From contig DBWU01000069.1 of NCBI GenBank assembly GCA_002309395.1, forward strand, positions 23,722 through 50,955: DNA of 27,234 nucleotides, read 5' to 3'. Below the pieces are notes generated by a model that did not search any database, was not told the DNA's origin, and worked only from the letters and a program-made list of their open reading frames with translations. The translations under genes and the position numbers were made by a program. Positions 6,786-14,729 of this stretch are shown piece by piece (position 1 is the stretch's first letter; each line of letters starts with the position of its first letter). The DNA is from Oscillospiraceae bacterium UBA1230. Lineage in GTDB: Bacteria; Bacillota; Clostridia; Oscillospirales; Oscillospiraceae.

Positions 6786-7213
6786 GGCACGACCTCGCAG
6801 AGATGATCGATCGCCTCCAGATAGCCGTCGATGCCGTGCCCCGTAATGGTGCGACAGCAGGCAAGGCGCACGTAACTCTGCCGGCGGAACGGCTCACGGT
6901 CCTCTACACGGGAAAGGTGTACCTCCACCGCCGGAAGCGATACGGCTTTGAGCGCGTCCAGCAGCGCGATACTGGTGTGGGTATAGGCGCCGGGATTGAG
7001 CACGATCCCGTCCGCCGTTCCGTAGGCGCGCTGAATGGCGTCCACCAGATCGCCTTCGTGGTTGGACTGGTACAGCTCCACCGTGACGCCGCGGCTTTCC
7101 GCGTGCCGGCGCACCCGGTCGCACAGCGTTTCGTAAGTATCCGGGCCGTATATACCCGGTTCCCGGATGCCCAGCATATTCAAATTCGGTCCGTTCAATA
7201 CGAGAAAATGCAT
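6776..7213 (-). CDS. aroQ: 3-dehydroquinate dehydratase, type II
   Basis: It dehydrates 3-dehydroquinate to 3-dehydroshikimate. The 145-residue size and motifs are those of the dodecameric type II enzyme, unrelated to type I AroD. NGPNLNMLGIREPGIYG contains the flexible-loop Arg17 and catalytic Tyr22. QSNHEGDLVD (49-58), NPGAYTHTS (73-81) and EVHLSRVEDREPFRRQSY (97-114) with His99 follow. The usual 'HLSN' is 'HLSR' here. AAGGAG lies just upstream of ATG 7213 and overlaps the end of the preceding aroE-aroK frame; the gap between the two genes is 11 nt. Confidence 0.96.
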   Translation of the reverse strand: MHFLVLNGPNLNMLGIREPGIYGPDTYETLCDRVRRHAESRGVTVELYQSNHEGDLVDAIQRAYGTADGIVLNPGAYTHTSIALLDALKAVSLPAVEVHLSRVEDREPFRRQSYVRLACCRTITGHGIDGYLEAIDHLCEVVPCK

Positions 7214-7224
7214 ACAGACGCTCC

Positions 7225-8466
7225 TTACAGGATAAAATCTTCCGCGATCCGCCCGGCGATGATCTCCGCCGGCGCGTCCACGGGAACGGTCACGCCTGCC
7301 GCGGCGCGGTAGAGCGGCAGACGCGTTTCATAGAGCCGTTGGATCTGCCCGGCGCTTTGGGCAAGGGGACGATCCTTCGTGGGCAGAAGCTCAGCAAGGG
7401 GACGGTCGAGAAAATAGAGGCGGCCGTTTTTGAGAAGTTCTGTCACGTTGTCCCGGCGCAGGATACAGCCGCCGCCGGTGGCGATCACCGCGCCGGTCTG
7501 CGCCGCCGTGGAACGCACCGCGTCCGCCTCCATCCGGCGGAAGCCGTCCTCGCCGTGTTTTTGGAAGATCTCGCGGATGGAACAGCCTGTCTGCCGGACG
7601 ATCACCTCGTCCAGATCCACAAACGGACGGTTCAGCCGCTCCGCTAAAAGGCGCCCCACCGTGGTCTTGCCGCTGGAGGGCATACCGATGAGCACCGGAT
7701 TCTCCTTTTGTCGAAGCAATGCCGAATAGATTCGCTCCTGCGTATCCGGCGGCGGTGTACGCCCCGTAAACAGCTCGCTTGCCAGGATCGCCTGACGGAC
7801 CAGCATATACAGTCCGCCCTCGGCGACGGCGCCGCATCGACGCGCCGCTAAAACCAGCGAAGATCGCAGGGGATTGAATATCGCGTCCAACACGCAGGCA
7901 AGCGCCGGAAACGCGGCAGGATCTATGGGACAGCCGTCAACGTCGGGGAACATACCGCAGGGCGTGGTGTTGATGACGACCTGCGCGTCCCGATGGCGGC
8001 GGTACGCCTCGTCATAGGTGATACAGCCCTCCTGCGCCCGGCGGCTGACGCGCAGGACAGAGGAGGCGTTCATCGCCTGCGCCACCGCGAAAGCGGTGCG
8101 CGACGTGCCGCCGCTGCCGAGGATCAGTACCTTTTTTCCTGCCAGCGTAGAAACCCCCACGTGGTGGAAAAGCGCCGTCATACCGCCGAAATCCGTGTTA
8201 TAACCCCACAGCTCGCCGCCGCGCCGGACGATGGTGTTTACCGCGCCGATCCTGCGCGCCTCGTCGCTGACGCGGTCGAGATAGGGGATCACGGTCTCCT
8301 TATAGGGAATGGTCACGTTCACGCCGCAAAAATCTCCGGCGGCTAAAAAGCGCGGCAGATCTTCTTCCGTTAACTCAACCGTCTCATAGCCGTAAGAGCC
8401 GATCATGCCGTGGATGGCAGGGGAGAAGCTGTGCCCCAGGTGCTTGGCGATCAGTCCGTATTCCAT
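7225..8466 (-). CDS. aroE-aroK: Bifunctional shikimate dehydrogenase / shikimate kinase fusion
   Basis: One unbroken 413-codon frame joins two enzymes. Residues 1 to about 250 are AroE (3-dehydroshikimate to shikimate, NADPH). They show the substrate motif GHSFSPAIH (11-19), NVTIPYKE with catalytic Lys56, GAVNT (74-78), YNTDFGG with Asp92, the nucleotide motif GSGGTSR (117-123) and a C-terminal GLYMLVRQA. Residues from about 256 are AroK (shikimate to shikimate-3-phosphate, ATP), with Walker A GMPSSGKTT (261-269), VDLDEVI (283-289, shikimate-binding Asp), GGG (331-333) and the lid KDRPL (364-368). The linker is short (about residues 240-255). The start overlaps the aroC stop by 16 nt. Two consecutive pathway steps are therefore made as one polypeptide. 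Confidence 0.96.
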   Translation of the reverse strand: MEYGLIAKHLGHSFSPAIHGMIGSYGYETVELTEEDLPRFLAAGDFCGVNVTIPYKETVIPYLDRVSDEARRIGAVNTIVRRGGELWGYNTDFGGMTALFHHVGVSTLAGKKVLILGSGGTSRTAFAVAQAMNASSVLRVSRRAQEGCITYDEAYRRHRDAQVVINTTPCGMFPDVDGCPIDPAAFPALACVLDAIFNPLRSSLVLAARRCGAVAEGGLYMLVRQAILASELFTGRTPPPDTQERIYSALLRQKENPVLIGMPSSGKTTVGRLLAERLNRPFVDLDEVIVRQTGCSIREIFQKHGEDGFRRMEADAVRSTAAQTGAVIATGGGCILRRDNVTELLKNGRLYFLDRPLAELLPTKDRPLAQSAGQIQRLYETRLPLYRAAAGVTVPVDAPAEIIAGRIAEDFIL

Positions 8467-9563
8467 GCCGTTTCACCCCGTAACCAATCGGTCCCATACC
8501 GCTGGGCGAGAAGGTCGCACAGCACCAGCGCCGTCACGCTGTCCACCACCACACGCGCCCGGTGGATAATGGCAGGGTCGTGGCGACCCTTGAGGCGCAA
8601 AGCGGCGATCTCCTTTGTGGAAAGATCCACCGTCTGTTGTTCCTTGTAAATGGATGGCGTGGGCTTGACCGCGCAGGAGAACACCAGCGGCATGGCGTTG
8701 GTAATGCCGCCGTTGACGCCGCCGTTATGGTTGGTTTCGGTGGCGATCACGCCATCACGCACCGTAAAAGCGTCGTTATACGCGCTGCCCGGCGCGTCCG
8801 CCATAGAGAACGCGTCACCGAAGGAAACGCCTTTGACGGCAGGGATGCTGAACAGCGCGTGGGACAATACGCCTTCCACCGTGTCAAACCACGGCTCACC
8901 TATGCCGGCAGGCAGACCCAGAACAGCCGTTTCCAGAATACCGCCCACACTGTCGCCCGCGGCGGCGGCGTCGGTAATGGCACGGCGCATCGCCTCGCCG
9001 GAAGACCTGTCCAATACCGCAAAGATCGTGGCGTTGACGGCGTTCAATTCCTCCGCCGCAGGAGTAAACCGCCGGTCCTCTACGCCGCCGCACCGCAGAA
9101 GGTGGGTGCCGATGAGGATGCCGCGCTCACGCAGAGCGCGGATGGCTACCGCCCCGACCGCCACCAGCGGCGCCGTCAGCCGTCCGCTGAAATGTCCGCC
9201 GCCTCTCGGATCCTGCCAGCCGTGGTACTTGCACTGCGCCGTATAGTCGGCGTGACCCGGACGGGGAAGACGGGCGATCGCGTCATAATCGGCGCTGTGG
9301 GTGTCGGCATTGGGAATAAGGATACAAAGCGGTGTGCCGGTGGTCATGCCGCGGTAAACGCCGCTGCAAACGGTGAACTCGTCCGATTCCCGTCGGGCGG
9401 TGCCGGTAACGCCGTCACTGCGGCGAAGAGAAAGCTGTTGGGCGATAAAGGCTTCATCCACCGGAATACCGGGCGCAAGACCGTCTACCACCGCGCCGAT
9501 CATGGCGCCGTGGCTCTCACCGAACAGTGTCACGCTTACGCTTTGCCCGAAGGTGTTTTTCAT
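8451..9563 (-). CDS. aroC: Chorismate synthase
   Basis: It converts EPSP to chorismate using reduced FMN, the last common step. The 370 residues show the family motifs GESHG (15-19), LSLRRSDG (44-51), RPGHADYT (101-108) and RGGGHFSGRLTA (120-131), then SFGDAF and NHNGGVNGGITNAMP (FMN and substrate pocket) and the C-terminal KGRHDP. All appear intact. It lacks any visible flavin reductase fusion, so like other bacterial forms it must receive reduced flavin from elsewhere. The start forms a 4-nt ATGA overlap with aroB, and the stop overlaps the aroE-aroK start. Confidence 0.97.
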   Translation of the reverse strand: MKNTFGQSVSVTLFGESHGAMIGAVVDGLAPGIPVDEAFIAQQLSLRRSDGVTGTARRESDEFTVCSGVYRGMTTGTPLCILIPNADTHSADYDAIARLPRPGHADYTAQCKYHGWQDPRGGGHFSGRLTAPLVAVGAVAIRALRERGILIGTHLLRCGGVEDRRFTPAAEELNAVNATIFAVLDRSSGEAMRRAITDAAAAGDSVGGILETAVLGLPAGIGEPWFDTVEGVLSHALFSIPAVKGVSFGDAFSMADAPGSAYNDAFTVRDGVIATETNHNGGVNGGITNAMPLVFSCAVKPTPSIYKEQQTVDLSTKEIAALRLKGRHDPAIIHRARVVVDSVTALVLCDLLAQRYGTDWLRGETAWNTD

Positions 9564-10585
9564 AGCTGTTCGCCTCCTTCAGCGATCACACCTAACAGGG
9601 GCAGCAGCTCCTGCGGCGCGATCTCCTGCATTTCCCAGCGGCCGATCTCCCGCACCGTGGTAACGGTGACGATGCCGCCGCGCATTTTTTTATCGTGCAA
9701 AACCGCCCGGAGAAGATCGTCCGGACGGATACGGCACCGAACCGGGAGCGACAGTTTTGTAAGGACCGCCTGTAACCGGCGGCGCACCGGCTCACTGCAC
9801 ATGGGAAGCATCCCCAGTGCCACGCATTCGCCGTGCAGGAGACCTTGCAGTCCTTCGCAGCTTTCAATGGCATGACCGATGGTATGCCCGAAATTAAGGA
9901 TGCGCCGCAGTCCCTGCTCTTTTTCGTCCTGCTCCACCACGGCGGCCTTGCACCGCAGCGCGCCGGAGAGGATCTCCTCCCAGTGCGCCTCCGGCGCCTG
10001 ACTTTCCAGCAGCGCGAAAAGACCGGGATCGCAGGTGAGAGCGATCTTTACCGCCTCCGCCAGCCCTGCCGACACCTGCCGGGGCGGCAGAGAGGTCAGC
10101 ACGTCCGGGTCGATCAGTACGCCGCGCGGCTGATAAAACGAACCCACAACGTTTTTCATGCCGCCCAGATCCACCGCCGTCTTGCCGCCCACGGAGGAAT
10201 CCACCTGAGCGAGTACCGTGGTGGGAACGTTGTAAAAATCAATGCCGCGCATATAGAGGGACGCTGCCAGACCTGCCAGATCGCCCACCATGCCGCCGCC
10301 TACCGCCGCCACGCAGTCGCCCCGGTCAAATCCGGCGTCCAGCAGACGGTGCAAAACGGTTTCCAGCGTAGCAAGGTTTTTGCTTTTCTCGCCCTGCGGC
10401 ACGGTGACGATATACGGCGCTTTGCACTGTGCCGCCAGCGTCTGTGCGTATTGAGGCGGCACGCCGTTGTCGGTCACGATCATCACGCGGCGGCAAAGAG
10501 AAAAGACCGCGCCGGCGCGTGAGAGCGCGCCGCGCTCTATGAGGATATCATAGCTGCCGCCGGGCAGGGACAGGGAGAGCTTCAT
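9560..10585 (-). CDS. aroB: 3-dehydroquinate synthase
   Basis: It cyclises DAHP to 3-dehydroquinate in a cytoplasmic NAD- and zinc-dependent reaction, the second shikimate step. The 341 residues contain GEKSKN (65-70), the NAD-binding GGGMVGDLAG (96-105), PTTVLAQVDSSVGGK (121-135), and the zinc ligands Glu177 in LAEAVK, His234 in NFGHTIGHA and His251 in HGECVALG. It is a little shorter than the E. coli enzyme, with the C-terminal helices condensed. The start ATG overlaps the pheA stop by 4 nt (ATGA), and the stop overlaps the aroC start in the same way. Confidence 0.96.
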   Translation of the reverse strand: MKLSLSLPGGSYDILIERGALSRAGAVFSLCRRVMIVTDNGVPPQYAQTLAAQCKAPYIVTVPQGEKSKNLATLETVLHRLLDAGFDRGDCVAAVGGGMVGDLAGLAASLYMRGIDFYNVPTTVLAQVDSSVGGKTAVDLGGMKNVVGSFYQPRGVLIDPDVLTSLPPRQVSAGLAEAVKIALTCDPGLFALLESQAPEAHWEEILSGALRCKAAVVEQDEKEQGLRRILNFGHTIGHAIESCEGLQGLLHGECVALGMLPMCSEPVRRRLQAVLTKLSLPVRCRIRPDDLLRAVLHDKKMRGGIVTVTTVREIGRWEMQEIAPQELLPLLGVIAEGGEQL

Positions 10586-11688
10586 GTCGTTTGCCGCCCT
10601 TTCAAATTGATTTCAGCGGTATAGTGGCCTGCCACCTTCAGCGTTTCACACTGGCGCGCAAGAGCTTCCAGCATCCGCTGACCCGCCTCGGAAGCGTCGT
10701 CACCCTCCGCCTCCACGTAGAAATAGTATTGCCAGTCGTGGTCGCGCACCGGGCGGCTGCGCAGTGCTTTCATGTTGAAGCCGTGATCGCTGATCACGTT
10801 GATGGCTTTTGCCAGCGCGCCTGCCACGTCGTTGATGGTAAAGAGCAGAATAAACTTATTGTCGCGGCTCCGGGTGGTGTTGGGTACCCGGGAAAACACG
10901 GCAAACTTGGTGGTATTGGTCATGCTCTCGTTGATGTCGTGATCCAAGACCGCCAGACCGTACAGCGCGGCGGTCTCGGCGCTGGCAATGGCCGCGGTGG
11001 CGGGATCGCCGGATTGTGCCACCTGCTGCGCCGCCACGGCGGTATTGACCGCCGATACCGTTTCGTAGCCGTGCTGACGGATATAGGCGGCGCACTGACT
11101 CAACGCCTGGGGATGGCTGATGACACGCCGCACAGCGGCAGGAGAGGCGCCGGGCAGACCCAGCAGATTCTGGGTAATCGGCAGGGTATACACGCCGCTT
11201 ACGTAGAGAGGACCTTCAAACATCAGGTCGATCACCTGACCCACCGCGCCGGCATAGCTGTTTTCCACCGGCAAAACGGCGCAGTCACATTCGCCGCATA
11301 CCACCGCGTCGTAGGCGGCTTGGAAGTTGGCGTAGCCTGTGTGGGTGCCGTCGGGGAAAATACGACGGGCGGCAATATCGGCAAAAGCACCCTCCACACC
11401 GCTGTATGCCACGCGTATCCCGTTGAGCAGACGATGCTGATATTGCTTGGATACGCCTGTTACCGCCTGAAAAAAGGGCACGTAGTACGTTTTGAGCGAC
11501 TCGTCGGCGATCAGCGCCGCGTTCTTCTCCAACAGCGTTTTTTCCCGTTCTTCGTTAAAAATGGGCAGCGCGTGTTCCTTCTTATACGCCGCGATACGGC
11601 GCGCCGCCTCCATGCGGCGGCAAAAAAGCGCCGCCATTTCGCCGTCTATCGCTTCAATATCGATCCTTGCCTGTTCCAAAGCGTCCAT
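10582..11688 (-). CDS. pheA: Bifunctional chorismate mutase / prephenate dehydratase with ACT domain
   Basis: It rearranges chorismate to prephenate and then dehydrates prephenate to phenylpyruvate. Residues 1-85 form an AroQ-class chorismate mutase helical domain (RIDIEAIDGEMAALFCRRM then AAYKKE). Residues about 90-265 form the dehydratase domain, starting VAYSGVEGAFAD, with PVENSYAGAV (140-149), SHPQALSQC (191-199) and the catalytic TTKF (259-262). Residues about 279-355 form an ACT domain with the phenylalanine-binding GALA (290-293) and LRSRP (309-313) motifs, so feedback inhibition by phenylalanine is expected from the family. GGAGG lies 6 bases upstream of ATG 11688. The gene follows the DUF3048 gene after 25 nt with no terminator between. 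Confidence 0.95.
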   Translation of the reverse strand: MDALEQARIDIEAIDGEMAALFCRRMEAARRIAAYKKEHALPIFNEEREKTLLEKNAALIADESLKTYYVPFFQAVTGVSKQYQHRLLNGIRVAYSGVEGAFADIAARRIFPDGTHTGYANFQAAYDAVVCGECDCAVLPVENSYAGAVGQVIDLMFEGPLYVSGVYTLPITQNLLGLPGASPAAVRRVISHPQALSQCAAYIRQHGYETVSAVNTAVAAQQVAQSGDPATAAIASAETAALYGLAVLDHDINESMTNTTKFAVFSRVPNTTRSRDNKFILLFTINDVAGALAKAINVISDHGFNMKALRSRPVRDHDWQYYFYVEAEGDDASEAGQRMLEALARQCETLKVAGHYTAEINLKGRQTT

Positions 11689-11713
11689 GGATTTCCTCCG
11701 ATCTGAAAAAGCG

Positions 11714-12799
11714 TCAGCGAATGCCCAGCTCCGCGTCGTTACCGATTACGCAGACGTACGTTTTCCCGGCTTGCAGAGAAAGGGCCGTTCCGTCGGCTCG
11801 CGTATAAGTGAAGGGGGCGTAGATTGATTCCTTATGCCAGGTGATCGGCTCTGATTTGCCGCCGCAGAAGAAGGTGCCGGAGCCGCTGCCCTGCAGGTCG
11901 ATGACCATATGACCCGACTGATCGCCGCTATTATAGACGGTGGTACGCAGTACCAGCACGTTTTCCGCGCCTGATTGCACGCCGTTATTGCCGTCAGCGT
12001 AGGGTGTGGCGGTGTCGCCCCAATAGCTTTGTGAGATGAGATACCGTCCCTGATCGGCGCGGTAGTCGAATTCCGTGTGTTTATACCAGGAGAAGCAGAC
12101 CGTGATATGAGAAGCGGCGGAGCCGTTTTCGGGCGCAGCGTTTTCCACGTAGGTCACAGGGTAGCTGTAATCGTCGTAGTGCTCACTGCGGAATCCCTGA
12201 TCCACCACACACTTGGCAAGACTCTCACCGGAGGTCATCAGCGTATGCTCATAGGCCATGGTCTGCATCCTTGCGTTATCGCGCCAGAACACGCCTCCGG
12301 CGCCGCCGTTGATGTGATCGATGCCGTAACGGGCGATCATATTGGTGGCTTCGTCACTGCCGCCGGCGTGGAAATAGATGGCGTCCATGCCCAGTACCGT
12401 TTCCACGAAACAGGCTCTGGCGCTTCGGATAGAGCCGATCACACCTGCCGACTGCGGCTCTTGAAAGAACGCCACCATCCGCGTTACGCCGCCCTCGACG
12501 TTGTATTCAAAGATCATATCCGCGTCGGTGATACCGCACTGAGGCATGGCGCTGTCAATGTCGTTGAGCATCACCGCCATGGGCCGGCTGTTCTCCCGAG
12601 ACGGGTCGGAAAGAGGCAGCCCCGTCAGCGGATTGAGCGGTACGATCTCCGGCTCCGGTTCCGGCTCCGGCAGTTCGATCTCCTCCGGCTCCTCCACAAC
12701 GTCCGGCGTTTCTTCCGGCTCGGCGGAACGGCTGCCGCAGGAGACGGCGGCAAGCAGAAGCGTGCAGATCAGTATCAGATACAATATCTTTTTCCACAT
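11714..12799 (-). CDS. DUF3048 (YerB-like) lipoprotein
   Basis: The 361-residue product is a predicted membrane-anchored lipoprotein. Residues 1-20 form a hydrophobic signal peptide after KK, ending in the lipobox LAAVSC with the acylated cysteine at 21. An acidic, proline-rich linker follows (about 25-53, repeated PE). The rest matches the DUF3048/YerB family: NPLTGLPLSD, RPMAVMLNDIDSAMPQCGI, FEYNVEGGVTRM, GSIRSAR and YFHAGGSDEA, then the C-terminal YVCVIGNDAEL. The family's function is not established. GGGAGGGG precedes the ATG. It is the first gene after the operon promoter and sits 25 nt before pheA, so it is probably co-transcribed with the aromatic genes, which is unexpected for a cell-surface protein. 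Lgt, needed to lipidate it, is also encoded in the window. Confidence 0.9.
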   Translation of the reverse strand: MWKKILYLILICTLLLAAVSCGSRSAEPEETPDVVEEPEEIELPEPEPEPEIVPLNPLTGLPLSDPSRENSRPMAVMLNDIDSAMPQCGITDADMIFEYNVEGGVTRMVAFFQEPQSAGVIGSIRSARACFVETVLGMDAIYFHAGGSDEATNMIARYGIDHINGGAGGVFWRDNARMQTMAYEHTLMTSGESLAKCVVDQGFRSEHYDDYSYPVTYVENAAPENGSAASHITVCFSWYKHTEFDYRADQGRYLISQSYWGDTATPYADGNNGVQSGAENVLVLRTTVYNSGDQSGHMVIDLQGSGSGTFFCGGKSEPITWHKESIYAPFTYTRADGTALSLQAGKTYVCVIGNDAELGIR

Positions 12800-12814
12800 A
12801 TTATGACCCCTCCC

Positions 12815-12830
12815 GCGTGTATTGACACGC
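12815..12830 (-). other. Inverted repeat at the 5' end of the aro operon mRNA
   Basis: GCGTGT and ACACGC form a perfect 6-bp stem around a 4-base loop, between the -10 box and the ribosome binding site. It would be a hairpin at or near the 5' end of the message, or a small operator. Confidence 0.5.
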
Positions 12831-12832
12831 CT

Positions 12833-12861
12833 ATCATATCAAAGAGCGCGACATATTGCAA
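12833..12861 (-). promoter_or_regulatory. SigA-type promoter of the DUF3048-aro operon
   Basis: On the minus strand, TTGCAA (12856-12861) and TATGAT (12833-12838) are spaced by 17 bases. The leader is only about 25-30 nt, with no room for a T-box, a leader peptide or an attenuator. Confidence 0.7.
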
Positions 12862-12892
12862 TCTTGCCGGCGGATTTTTTTGCCGTTTCCCC

Positions 12893-12921
12893 TGTACAAA
12901 TCTGGTTTTTTCCCGTATAAT
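12893..12921 (+). promoter_or_regulatory. SigA-type promoter of the DUF4364 gene
   Basis: TGTACA (12893-12898) and a perfect TATAAT (12916-12921) are spaced by 17 bases. The start codon follows 22 bases after the -10 box. This promoter is divergent from that of the aro operon, with about 31 bases between the two -35 boxes. Confidence 0.7.
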
Positions 12922-12943
12922 GCAGAAAAAAGGAGGCGCTGGC

Positions 12944-13477
12944 ATGGGCGTTGGTTTTATTCGTGACAAACTGGAGATCAAATTCCTGATTCTGTATATC
13001 GCCTCGCGCGTCATTGAGCCGCTTCCGGCGGCGGGGATGCAGGAGCTGACCATGTGCGACGAGGGGATCGATTATTTCGCGTTTTCCGAATGTCTTGCCG
13101 ATCTGGTGCGGACGGAGCATTTACGCCTGACGGAGCAGCAGACGTACTGCATCACCCCCAAAGGGATGAAGAACAGTGCCATCTGCGAGTCGGGCATCCC
13201 GTATTCCGTTCGACTGCGGACGGATCGGAACCTTGCCGCCTACAATAAGGAGCTGCTGCGCCGCTCCCAGATCCGCAGTCGCGTAGAACCCCGGCAGGAC
13301 GGGACCTTTACCGTGTCCCTGTCGTTGAGCGACGACCGGGACGATCTGATGGATCTGCACCTGATGGTGGCGTCCCACGAGATGGCGGAGGATCTGGCAC
13401 AGCGGTTCCAAGCGTCGCCGGAGCAGTTGTACGCCGCTATTTTGTCGGCTCTCTATCACGGCGAGGAAGAAGAATAG
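12944..13477 (+). CDS. DUF4364 family protein
   Basis: The product is 177 residues. The start is ATG 12944, with AGGAGG about 7 bases upstream; the open frame extends further left but only through the promoter and an antisense gene. The sequence follows the DUF4364 pattern seen across Clostridia: GFIRDKLEIKFLILYI at the N-terminus, then LTMCDEGIDYFAFSECLADLV, YCITPKGMKNSAICESGIPYSVR and a C-terminal half with beta strands (TFTVSLSLSDD, DLHLMVASHEMA). The first 80 residues look like a winged-helix fold, so a DNA-binding or regulatory role is plausible but unproven. It is a single-gene transcript divergent from the aro operon; whether it regulates that operon is unknown. Confidence 0.88.
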   Translation: MGVGFIRDKLEIKFLILYIASRVIEPLPAAGMQELTMCDEGIDYFAFSECLADLVRTEHLRLTEQQTYCITPKGMKNSAICESGIPYSVRLRTDRNLAAYNKELLRRSQIRSRVEPRQDGTFTVSLSLSDDRDDLMDLHLMVASHEMAEDLAQRFQASPEQLYAAILSALYHGEEEE

Positions 13478-13497
13478 TTTTACGTGATACAGAAAAC

Positions 13498-13531
13498 AGA
13501 CCTGCGGTTTTGCCGCAGGTCTGCTCTTTTT
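13498..13531. terminator. Bidirectional terminator between converging genes
   Basis: CAGACCTGCGG (13498-13508) pairs perfectly with CCGCAGGTCTG (13514-13524) around TTTTG. CTCTTTTTCC follows on the plus strand, and TTTTCTG follows on the minus strand. It serves the DUF4364 gene and the EIIC-like gene. Confidence 0.9.
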
Positions 13532-13543
13532 CCGCGCGATGCG

Positions 13544-14650
13544 TCACAGCTCCAGTTTCAAATCGCCCTCTTTGATCCAACCCTGCTTCCGAAGGGGTAT
13601 GGCGAAAAGCCAAGTCAGCAGGGCGGGGAGGATAAAGGAGATCAGCACGAGCGCCGCCCAATCCCCGGCGGTGATGGCGCTCTTTGCGCCGGAGAGCACG
13701 TCGTTGACCCAGCCGGTATAGACGCCGAGCTGCCCCACGAAGCCGCAGGTACCCATACCGCTGGAGACCGGCGCGCCGTTCATTTCCAGACGGAACAGAC
13801 ACGTTGCCACGGGACCCGTCACGGCGGCGGCAAGGGTAGGCGGTATCCAGATCCGGGGATTACGCACGATGTTGCCCATCTGAAGCATACTGGTGCCGAT
13901 GCCCTGCGCCGCCAGACCGCCCCAGCGGTTTTCCCGGAAACTCATCACCGCAAAACCCACCATCTGGGCACAGCATCCCGCCACCGCCGCGCCGCCGGCA
14001 AGACCCGTCAAGCCCAGCGCGGCGCAGATGGCGGCGGAGGAGATGGGCAGCGTCAGCGCCATGCCGACCACCACGCTGACGAGGATACCCATGAAGAAGG
14101 GCTGCAGCTCCGTCGCCCACATGACGAACCGACCCACGGCGCTGGCGGCGGCGCCGATGGGCGCGGCGATCAGCGCGGCGACGCCGATACCGCACAGCGT
14201 GGTGACGATGGGCGTTACAAGAATATCGATCTTCGTCTCTTTACTGACCAGCTTGCCTGCCTCCGCGGCGATGATCGCCACGAAAAATACCGCCAGCGCG
14301 CCGCCTGCGCCGCCCATGGAGTTGGCGGCAAAGCCGACGCCGATCAGGGAGTACAGGACCAGCGGCGGCGCCTGCAGCGCCGCTCCTATGGCGACTGCCA
14401 TCGCAGGCCCCACCATCGCTGAGGCGAGAGAACCGATGGTATAGCTCACGGCGCCCTCACCCGTGCCGACGGTCACCACCGTCGCCGTTAAAAAACCGAT
14501 GTGGAACTGCTGACCGATGGTGTTGAGAATCGTACCCACCAGCAGCGTGCAGAAAAGACCCTGCGCCATGGCGCTCATTCCGTCGATAAAGTACCGTTTG
14601 CCGGAAAAAATGATATTTTTCCGCCGCAAAAAGGCAGTGATCGCTTTCAT
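13544..14650 (-). CDS. PTS EIIC-like integral membrane protein (orphan)
   Basis: The 368-residue product has about eight to ten hydrophobic, glycine- and alanine-rich membrane segments. It resembles the PTS_EIIC_2 family, often annotated as a PTS sugar transporter subunit IIC: KRYFIDGMSAMAQGLF near residue 20, then GTILNTIGQQF, GVGFAANSMGGAGGALAVF, an internal TKIDILVTPIV and a C-terminal LRKQGWIKEGDLKLEL. No EIIA, EIIB or sugar-catabolic gene is nearby, and I see no phosphorylation-site domain, so active PTS transport is not shown. Start 14650 is chosen because AAGGAG lies about 7 bases upstream; an 11-codon longer frame has no such site. It is transcribed alone, divergent from ymfF. Confidence 0.8.
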   Translation of the reverse strand: MKAITAFLRRKNIIFSGKRYFIDGMSAMAQGLFCTLLVGTILNTIGQQFHIGFLTATVVTVGTGEGAVSYTIGSLASAMVGPAMAVAIGAALQAPPLVLYSLIGVGFAANSMGGAGGALAVFFVAIIAAEAGKLVSKETKIDILVTPIVTTLCGIGVAALIAAPIGAAASAVGRFVMWATELQPFFMGILVSVVVGMALTLPISSAAICAALGLTGLAGGAAVAGCCAQMVGFAVMSFRENRWGGLAAQGIGTSMLQMGNIVRNPRIWIPPTLAAAVTGPVATCLFRLEMNGAPVSSGMGTCGFVGQLGVYTGWVNDVLSGAKSAITAGDWAALVLISFILPALLTWLFAIPLRKQGWIKEGDLKLEL

Positions 14651-14685
14651 ATCGTCGCTCCTTACCAAAAAAATAATCGACAAAC

Positions 14686-14712
14686 AGACCGCGCCGCAAA
14701 GCGCAGAGGTCT
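14686..14712 (-). other. Leader hairpin of the EIIC-like gene
   Basis: On the minus strand, AGACC-TCT-GCGC pairs with GCGC-GGTCT as a bulged 9-bp stem with a 6-base loop, in the roughly 73-nt leader. A T-rich stretch (GTTTGTCGATTATTTTTTT) follows before the ribosome binding site. It may be an attenuator or just a stabilising hairpin. Confidence 0.4.
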
Positions 14713-14729
14713 ATTCATCGATTGGCGAT

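Noticed and set aside
10591..11706. 371-codon plus-strand frame opposite pheA
   Set aside because: It is a shadow of the pheA codons with histidine- and glycine-rich, family-less sequence.
12799..12861. T-box or leader-peptide attenuator for the aromatic operon
   Set aside because: The leader is too short, and no T-box sequence, aromatic-rich mini-ORF or terminator hairpin is present.
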